From Rodentolepis nana (lineage: Eukaryota; Platyhelminthes; Cestoda; Cyclophyllidea; Hymenolepididae): a DNA stretch of 10,644 nucleotides. Both the position numbers and the translations under genes were made by a program. Below are positions 9,101-10,644 of the stretch, one piece after another. The notes under the pieces were generated by a model that had not been told where the DNA came from, did not search any database, and saw nothing but the letters and a program-made list of their open reading frames with translations. How positions within the stretch are numbered: position 1 is the first letter of the stretch; the number at the start of each line of letters is the position of its first letter. The stretch spans positions 1-10,644 of the forward strand of contig UZAE01015004.1 of the NCBI GenBank assembly GCA_900617975.1, in the 5' to 3' direction.

Positions 9101-10083
9101 CAGGTGAGAGGTAATACGGAGTTCCAATGCAAGTTCGTGCCAAATCGAAGGTATTTTTAAGAATTTTGGCTATACCGAAATCGCCTAATTTTATTCTTCC
9201 CTTGCTTGTTAGAAAGATATTCTGTTTACAAATTTAGATTCAAAATATTTTAAATGCGTACTTGAGATTTAATATCCCGGTGTAAGATCATGTGGTCATG
9301 AATATGTTTCACAGCTAATGATATTTGCACAAACCAATCGAGGATCTACCATGGTATTATTAAGGCTATATTATGATCTACTTCATCTTCTGCAAATAGA
9401 ACTCCTTTTTGTGAATTAATCTTTGTGTATAAATCGCCACCGTCACAGTATTCCATAATAATATAAATTGCATCAGATTCTGAACAGAAGCCTATAAATT
9501 TTGTAATTCTCACCTTCAAATGAGTGACAATACTTCACAATATTTGGGTGATTTAATTTGGCAAGAACAGATATCTAAGAAATAATGTTAAAAAATAGAG
9601 ACATACTTCCTTTCTTGATTCGTCGATTTCTCTGGGTTTCATCTAAAATGCAACGAAGAAACATTCCCAAATACATCTGGAATATATCACTCAAAAAATT
9701 TATAAAGATAGTCTAAATGTTACCGTATGGAGCAATAAATGAAGATTCGAGTGAAATTGGAAACAATATTTCGGTAAACATTAAAATTAAACAGAGAATC
9801 TATTTTAAATGCACATCACCGCAATAATAATTCAGTAAAATTTGCGAAATACTTATAAAATATTAGATAAATACATTTTATTCAGCTTTAATTAAGAAAC
9901 CATGTTTATATTTGCATAAAATCAAACTATTTCTTTAGGCCTTAAATCCATTAACTTCGTCATTACCCTTGATATTCCTATTTCCTTTATAACTTTCAAT
10001 GATTTTGTCATTTTACTACTCGCCAACCAGGCGACACCAAATGCTCCTTGACCAATCAGTCTGATCTTTTCATATTGCTCCAT
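1..10083 (-). CDS. NEK1-type serine/threonine kinase, 21 exons, 3' end off the window
   Basis: Spliced reading frame, minus strand, exons in transcript order: 10083-9967, 9642-9607, 9574-9514, 9479-9382, 9345-9262, 9221-9012, 8909-8785, 8711-8636, 8092-7983, 7820-7664, 7482-7414, 7283-7109, 6300-6205, 5775-5614, 5293-5212, 4779-4627, 4078-3864, 3148-3003, 2874-2737, 2435-2275, 185-1. Every junction is GT-AG except intron 7 (GC-AG), and all phases agree, giving at least 885 codons. Residues 1-269 form a complete kinase domain: GQGAFG 11-16, K33, helix C E51, gatekeeper M80, HRD 126-128, N133, DFG 146-148, T156 and T162 in the activation loop, GTPYYLSPE 165-173. It aligns with vertebrate NEK1 as I recall it without gaps to at least T162. 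NEK1 kinases act in cilia, cell cycle and DNA damage signalling; those roles here are inferred. The tail (270 onward) is basic and Ser/Pro-rich. NEK3 or NEK5 orthology is possible. The kinase call is near certain; distal exon borders are less so. Confidence 0.9.
354..674 (+). repeat. Retroposon-like repeat, copy A
   Basis: About 320 bp, starting near GTGTGTGATAGACTTACC and ending in a run of AAAT units (654-674). The other full copies lie on the opposite strand and are alignable along the whole length with scattered mismatches and small indels, so the copies are not recent twins. The tail suggests a SINE or the 3' end of a non-LTR retrotransposon. I see no tRNA-type A/B boxes and no coding sequence, and cannot name the family. 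An eight-C run is at 549-556. Confidence 0.65.
832..1423. repeat. 592-bp direct repeat, first copy
   Basis: Runs from CAGGACTCGGCC to ACAAAAAAAC and recurs at 1669-2260 with a constant 837-base offset and no indel. It ends immediately before the N at 1424. Confidence 0.9.
931..1251 (-). repeat. Retroposon-like repeat, copy B
   Basis: Same family as copy A in reverse orientation. The AT-rich tail (AAATTTATTTATATC on the plus strand) is at the left, and the head (ending ...GTCTATCCCACAC) at the right. With copy A it forms an inverted pair, tails facing, about 256 bases apart. It lies inside the first copy of the 592-bp block. Confidence 0.65.
1424..1668. other. Two single-N joins around a 243-bp contig
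   Basis: Ambiguous bases are at 1424 and 1668. The 243 bases between them match neither copy of the block, apart from the repeat tail at their right end. One-base Ns look like scaffold joins of unknown length. Confidence 0.7.
1631..1667 (-). repeat. Retroposon-like repeat, tail fragment C
   Basis: Only the tail ((ATTT)n on the plus strand) and the first bases of the repeat (ATCAAATGGCTGGCGT) are present before the N at 1668. It differs from copies B and D at one base (GGCTGG against GGCAGG), so it is a separate copy cut by a contig end. Confidence 0.6.
1669..2260. repeat. 592-bp direct repeat, second copy
   Basis: Begins immediately after the N at 1668. It continues without interruption into exon 20, so this copy is the one physically tied to the gene. 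Confidence 0.9.
1768..2088 (-). repeat. Retroposon-like repeat, copy D (inside second block)
   Basis: Identical to copy B wherever I compared them, at +837 bases. It is part of the repeated 592-bp block and probably the same genomic copy assembled twice. Confidence 0.65.
2275..2435 (-). CDS. Exon 20: tail segment with two RRxxS/RRxS sites
   Basis: Residues 771-823 plus two bases. It has two similar blocks, [11 protein letters not shown] and [10 protein letters not shown], each a possible basophilic-kinase site, then a Thr/Ser/Pro run ([13 protein letters not shown]). Acceptor TTTTTGAAG, donor GTGAAT. Phase 2 joins exon 21 to make R824. Confidence 0.78.
2436..2736 (-). other. Intron 19, no feature seen
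   Basis: 301 nt between donor GTTAGC and acceptor TTGAAG. AT-rich; nothing recognised on either strand. Confidence 0.65.
2737..2874 (-). CDS. Exon 19: Ser/Leu-rich tail segment
   Basis: Residues 725-770, [20 protein letters not shown] onward, ending NSAK before donor GTTAGC. Phase 0 requires acceptor ACTTTAAG at 2876-2875. A second AG (ACATAG) 11 bases downstream gives the wrong phase. The body is clearly coding-like; the 5' border is the weakest of this group. Confidence 0.7.
3003..3148 (-). CDS. Exon 18: hydrophilic tail segment
   Basis: Two bases complete G676, then residues 677-724, polar and Asn/Ser/His-rich, ending HEGELN. Strong acceptor TTGTTTTAACAG, donor GTAAGA, ends in phase 0. 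The open frame extends past the acceptor, but phase 1 from exon 17 selects this site. Confidence 0.78.
3149..3863 (-). other. Intron 17, no supported feature
   Basis: 715 nt, donor GTAAAA, acceptor TTTAACAG. One exon-like stretch near 3690-3735 (reading GIQTKALK) has a poor acceptor and a phase that cannot join exon 18. Confidence 0.65.
3864..4078 (-). CDS. Exon 17: longest tail exon
   Basis: Completes R604 and encodes 605-675 plus one base. It opens [16 protein letters not shown], has a Ser-rich acidic middle, and ends with [20 protein letters not shown]. The W-x-K-x-P-x-P-x-L block looks like a conserved short motif, but I cannot name it. Acceptor TTCAATAG, donor GTAAAA. Confidence 0.82.
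4079..4626 (-). other. Intron 16, no feature seen
   Basis: 548 nt, donor GTAGTG, acceptor TTCAATAG. No repeat, RNA gene or coding-like segment recognised. Confidence 0.65.
4627..4779 (-). CDS. Exon 16: Pro/Ser-rich tail segment
   Basis: One base completes R553, then residues 554-603 plus two bases. Contains [18 protein letters not shown]. Acceptor CTTTTCAG, donor GTAGTG. Pro-rich and probably disordered. Confidence 0.82.
4780..5211 (-). other. Intron 15, no feature seen
   Basis: 432 nt between the AG/GTGTTA donor of exon 15 and the CTTTTCAG acceptor of exon 16. AT-rich, nothing recognised. Confidence 0.55.
5212..5293 (-). CDS. Exon 15: contains a candidate PP1-docking RVSW
   Basis: Completes Y526 and encodes 527-552 plus two bases: [17 protein letters not shown] then NERLQLRQS. 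Acceptor TTTTGTAG. The donor used here is AG/GTGTTA at 5211 because only that phase (2) continues into exon 16. A stronger internal GTAAGT lies at 5258-5253 but gives a stop. R537-V-S-W540 fits the PP1-docking consensus [RK]Vx[FW]. Confidence 0.68.
5294..5613 (-). other. Intron 14, no feature seen
   Basis: 320 nt, donor GTAAGT, acceptor TTTTGTAG. Nothing recognised on either strand. Confidence 0.65.
5614..5775 (-). CDS. Exon 14: charged tail segment
   Basis: Completes V472 and encodes 473-525, including [20 protein letters not shown], a likely amphipathic helix. Acceptor GATTTAG, perfect donor GTAAGT, phase 1 at both ends. No family recognised. Confidence 0.82.
5776..6204 (-). other. Intron 13, no feature seen
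   Basis: 429 nt, donor GTATTT, acceptor GATTTAG. A plus-strand open frame at 5840-6040 is AT-driven and Phe/Tyr-rich, with no coding character. Confidence 0.65.
6205..6300 (-). CDS. Exon 13: Ser/Gly-rich tail segment
   Basis: Two bases complete C440, then residues 441-471, including [18 protein letters not shown], plus one base. Acceptor is a good TATTTCTAG, donor GTATTT. The plus strand is also open here, but only the minus reading has splice sites and phases that join exons 12 and 14. Confidence 0.78.
6301..7108 (-). other. Intron 12 with a C-rich tract
   Basis: 808 nt, donor GTAAGT, acceptor TTTCTAG. It holds a ten-C run followed by T and four C (6483-6497), which reads as four Gly codons in a spurious 117-codon minus-strand frame. 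No other feature seen. Confidence 0.65.
7109..7283 (-). CDS. Exon 12: tail segment with Pro and a charged helix
   Basis: Residues 382-439 plus one base. A Pro/Val-rich part ([14 protein letters not shown]) precedes a likely helix ([14 protein letters not shown]). Acceptor TTTCTAG, perfect donor GTAAGT. Open for its whole length, with codon use like the kinase exons. No family recognised. Confidence 0.8.
7414..7482 (-). CDS. Exon 11: short Pro-containing linker
   Basis: Residues 359-381, [20 protein letters not shown] then SAK. Acceptor AATCTCAG, donor GTAAAT, phase 0 at both ends, so it could be skipped without a frame change. No domain recognised. Confidence 0.7.
7664..7820 (-). CDS. Exon 10: basic, probably helical segment
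   Basis: Completes S306 and encodes 307-358. An Arg/Ser stretch (QSTSRSRK) is followed by a charged, likely helical run including [20 protein letters not shown]. This may be a short remnant of the basic coiled-coil region that follows the kinase in NEK1 (inference). Acceptor TTTTAG, donor GTGCGT, ends in phase 0. Confidence 0.78.
7983..8092 (-). CDS. Exon 9: basic linker with a single CxxC
   Basis: Residues 270-305, from [14 protein letters not shown] to GHCNKCNKQ, plus two bases of codon 306. Rich in Lys/Arg, with C299-x-x-C302; one CxxC alone does not make a zinc finger. Acceptor TTTTTAG, donor GTTAGA. The phase agrees with exons 8 and 10. I recognise no domain. Confidence 0.72.
8093..8635 (-). 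other. Intron 8 with an AT palindrome and a possible cassette exon
   Basis: 543 nt, donor GTGAGT, acceptor TTTTTAG. It contains a loopless AT palindrome (8355-8382) and a 69-nt in-phase open stretch with splice-like ends (8134-8202), reported under findings but not included in the gene model. Confidence 0.6.
8355..8382. repeat. AT-only inverted repeat
   Basis: Arms of 14 bases meet without a loop at AATT/AATT and have one mismatch (8361 against 8376). It lies in intron 8 and could extrude as a hairpin; no function is implied. Confidence 0.6.
8636..8711 (-). CDS. Exon 8: end of the kinase domain
   Basis: One base completes R244, then [20 protein letters not shown] and FLTTA (245-269). This fits the NEK1 end R-N-P-R-D-R-P-S-x-x-x-I-L and the following helix. 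Acceptor TTCTTCAG, strong donor GTGAGT, ends in phase 0. The usual D/E before RPS is replaced by F. Confidence 0.85.
8712..8784 (-). other. GC-AG intron 7
   Basis: 73 nt. The donor is GCAAGT after CACG, and the acceptor is TTCTTCAG. This choice alone restores R-N-P-R-F-R-P-S in the kinase C-lobe. Confidence 0.8.
8785..8909 (-). CDS. Exon 7: kinase C-lobe helices G-H
   Basis: Residues 203-243 plus two bases of codon 244. It starts [14 protein letters not shown] (NEK1: FEAGSMKNLVLKII) and ends LFQRNP. The exon must end at CCACG in phase 2, before GCAAGT. The only nearby GT donor, two codons further on, gives the wrong phase for exon 8. Confidence 0.88.
9012..9221 (-). CDS. Exon 6: DFG, activation loop and P+1 loop
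   Basis: Residues 133-202. N133 completes the catalytic loop. DFG is at 146-148, activation-loop threonines are at 156 and 162 (matching the positions recalled for human NEK1), GTPYYLSPE at 165-173, and D185-x-W187-x-x-G190 in helix F. All residues needed for an active kinase are present. Acceptor AACAG, donor GTAAGC. This is the longest and most conserved kinase exon. Confidence 0.95.
9262..9345 (-). CDS. Exon 5: catalytic loop
   Basis: Residues 105-132, ILDWFVQI through LHRDIKSQ. It holds the HRD motif with catalytic base D128 and K130. Donor GTACGC follows directly, so N133 of the HRDxKxxN motif lies in the next exon. Phase 0 at both ends. Confidence 0.93.
9382..9479 (-). CDS. Exon 4: kinase hinge
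   Basis: Completes E72 and encodes 73-104. It contains hinge [13 protein letters not shown] with gatekeeper M80, then the conserved I-N-S-Q-K-G-V-L-F region before helix E. Acceptor TTCAG, donor GTAGAT. Without splicing the frame meets TAG at the last triplet of the following 36-nt intron. Confidence 0.92.
9514..9574 (-). CDS. Exon 3: helix C to beta 4 of the kinase
   Basis: Residues 52-71 ([20 protein letters not shown]) plus one base of codon 72. The H-P-N-I-V-x-Y motif is the classical NEK helix C/beta 4 signature. Acceptor CTTAG, donor GTGAGA. The introns on both sides are 32 and 34 nt. Confidence 0.92.
9607..9642 (-). CDS. Exon 2: 36-nt micro-exon, kinase helix C
   Basis: Twelve codons (residues 40-51, [12 protein letters not shown]) bounded by acceptor TTTTAG and donor GTATGT, phase 0 at both ends. 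It matches the NEK1 segment between the I-S-R of strand beta 3 and the start of helix C. The last residue, E51, is the expected partner of K33. The exon is too short for an ORF search and is recognised by family alignment. Confidence 0.9.
9643..9966 (-). other. Intron 1, no feature seen
   Basis: 324 nt, donor GTAATG, acceptor GCATTTTAG. It is much longer than the next four introns. Nothing recognised in it. Confidence 0.75.
9967..10083 (-). CDS. Exon 1: kinase N-terminus, glycine-rich loop and ATP lysine
   Basis: Encodes residues 1-39, beginning [16 protein letters not shown] and ending in VIKEIGISR. The glycine loop is at 11-16 and the ATP-binding lysine is K33. I chose the ATG at 10083 because NEK1 proteins start M-E-x-Y. 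An in-frame ATG seven codons upstream (10104) adds MTCLCFI, which has no family counterpart. The exon ends in phase 0 at AGG, followed by donor GTAATG. Reading on past this donor reaches a stop about 14 codons later, so splicing is required. Confidence 0.9.
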
Positions 10084-10176
10084 TATAAAGCAGAGACAAG
10101 TCAAAAGACGAAAATATCATGTAAATAACAGCAGATGATTCAAGGTCATTTTGGAACATTTAAAAAGCATATGCGT
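10078..10176 (-). promoter_or_regulatory. Possible 3' splice acceptor overlapping the start codon
   Basis: Upstream of the ATG the minus strand has no AG for 93 bases (10176-10084) and becomes pyrimidine-rich over its last 30 or so. The first AG is in codon 2 (ATGGAG, 10079-10078). Such an AG-free stretch is what a cis or trans splice acceptor needs, but the evidence is pattern only. Confidence 0.3.
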
Positions 10177-10644
10177 CTTAATATTTATCCATTTATTGCA
10201 GTTTTAAATATTATTACATCATTCGTTATTAGATTAATGATTTATGTTGAATTTTCTAAGAGTTTGAATTTATTATTTGTCATGCCTTTTTATCACATTA
10301 GTTAAAATTTATTTTGTAATTGAAAAAACTAACATTTAGTAGATCGGAATAGTATAGCTGTTAAACTTACAAGACCGGATTTTTACATCAGAATAATTTA
10401 GTCTTGAAATTATTAGCATCGACTGCCACTCAAGCAAACGGCAATCATTTAATGTTTTCAATTTCTTTCCACATTTCTTATTGCCAACAATCGTCAACTG
10501 TTTTATGGTATTTGAAAGTGAATTTGGCTCTAAATGTATAAAGACAATTAGTATGAAAGTAATAGATCCATTGTGTTTGACTCGATAAATGAAATTTGAT
10601 ACTCATGAGCACTCCAAATTCCAGTCTCTTATATATAAAGAGGG
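10084..10644. other. Upstream flank, no gene recognised
   Basis: 561 bases of AT-rich sequence 5' of the kinase start. No exon, RNA gene or repeat recognised. A TATATATAA-type run near 10628-10637 could be a TATA box for the minus strand, but such runs are expected by chance here. Confidence 0.5.

Noticed and set aside
10626..10644. TATATATAA run as the kinase promoter
   Set aside because: About 550 bases from the start codon with no other promoter element. Such runs are common in DNA of this composition.

Overview
This is an AT-rich animal nuclear window that holds most of one multi-exon gene on the minus strand. Read right to left, 21 exons between 10083 and the left edge join without a frame break into at least 885 codons. 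The first 269 residues are a NIMA-related (NEK1-type) serine/threonine kinase domain, and the last exon runs off position 1 before any stop. No gene is supported on the plus strand, and no RNA gene is visible. Introns 2 to 5 are only 32, 34, 36 and 40 nt, while later introns reach hundreds to about 2000 nt. Tiny 5' introns with long 3' introns are a known habit of schistosomes and other flatworms, so a parasitic flatworm is my best guess (inference, about 0.6).

Layout from the gene's 5' end: 10084-10644 is upstream sequence with no recognised gene. Next to the start codon it has a 93-nt stretch without AG on the minus strand, ending in a pyrimidine-rich run. Exons 1-8 (10083-8636) encode the kinase, with glycine loop, K33, E51, HRD 126-128, DFG 146-148 and activation-loop T156/T162 all intact. 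Intron 7, inside this part, has a GC-AG boundary. Exons 9-21 (8092-1) encode a basic, Ser/Pro-rich, probably disordered tail that I cannot align to the vertebrate NEK1 tail. It carries short candidate docking motifs: RVSW in exon 15 and RSHSEP in exon 21.

Intron 20 (186-2274) holds the repeats. A retroposon-like family of about 320 bp with an (AAAT)n-type tail occurs as one plus copy and two minus copies plus a tail fragment. A 592-bp block (832-1423) recurs at a constant 837-base offset (1669-2260), and its inner edges lie exactly at single N characters (1424 and 1668). That most likely reflects unmerged contig ends in the assembly rather than a recent duplication.

No new multi-gene system is apparent. 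The points of interest are the splicing architecture, including a possible trans-splice acceptor at the start codon, the divergent kinase tail, and the repeat/assembly structure in intron 20.
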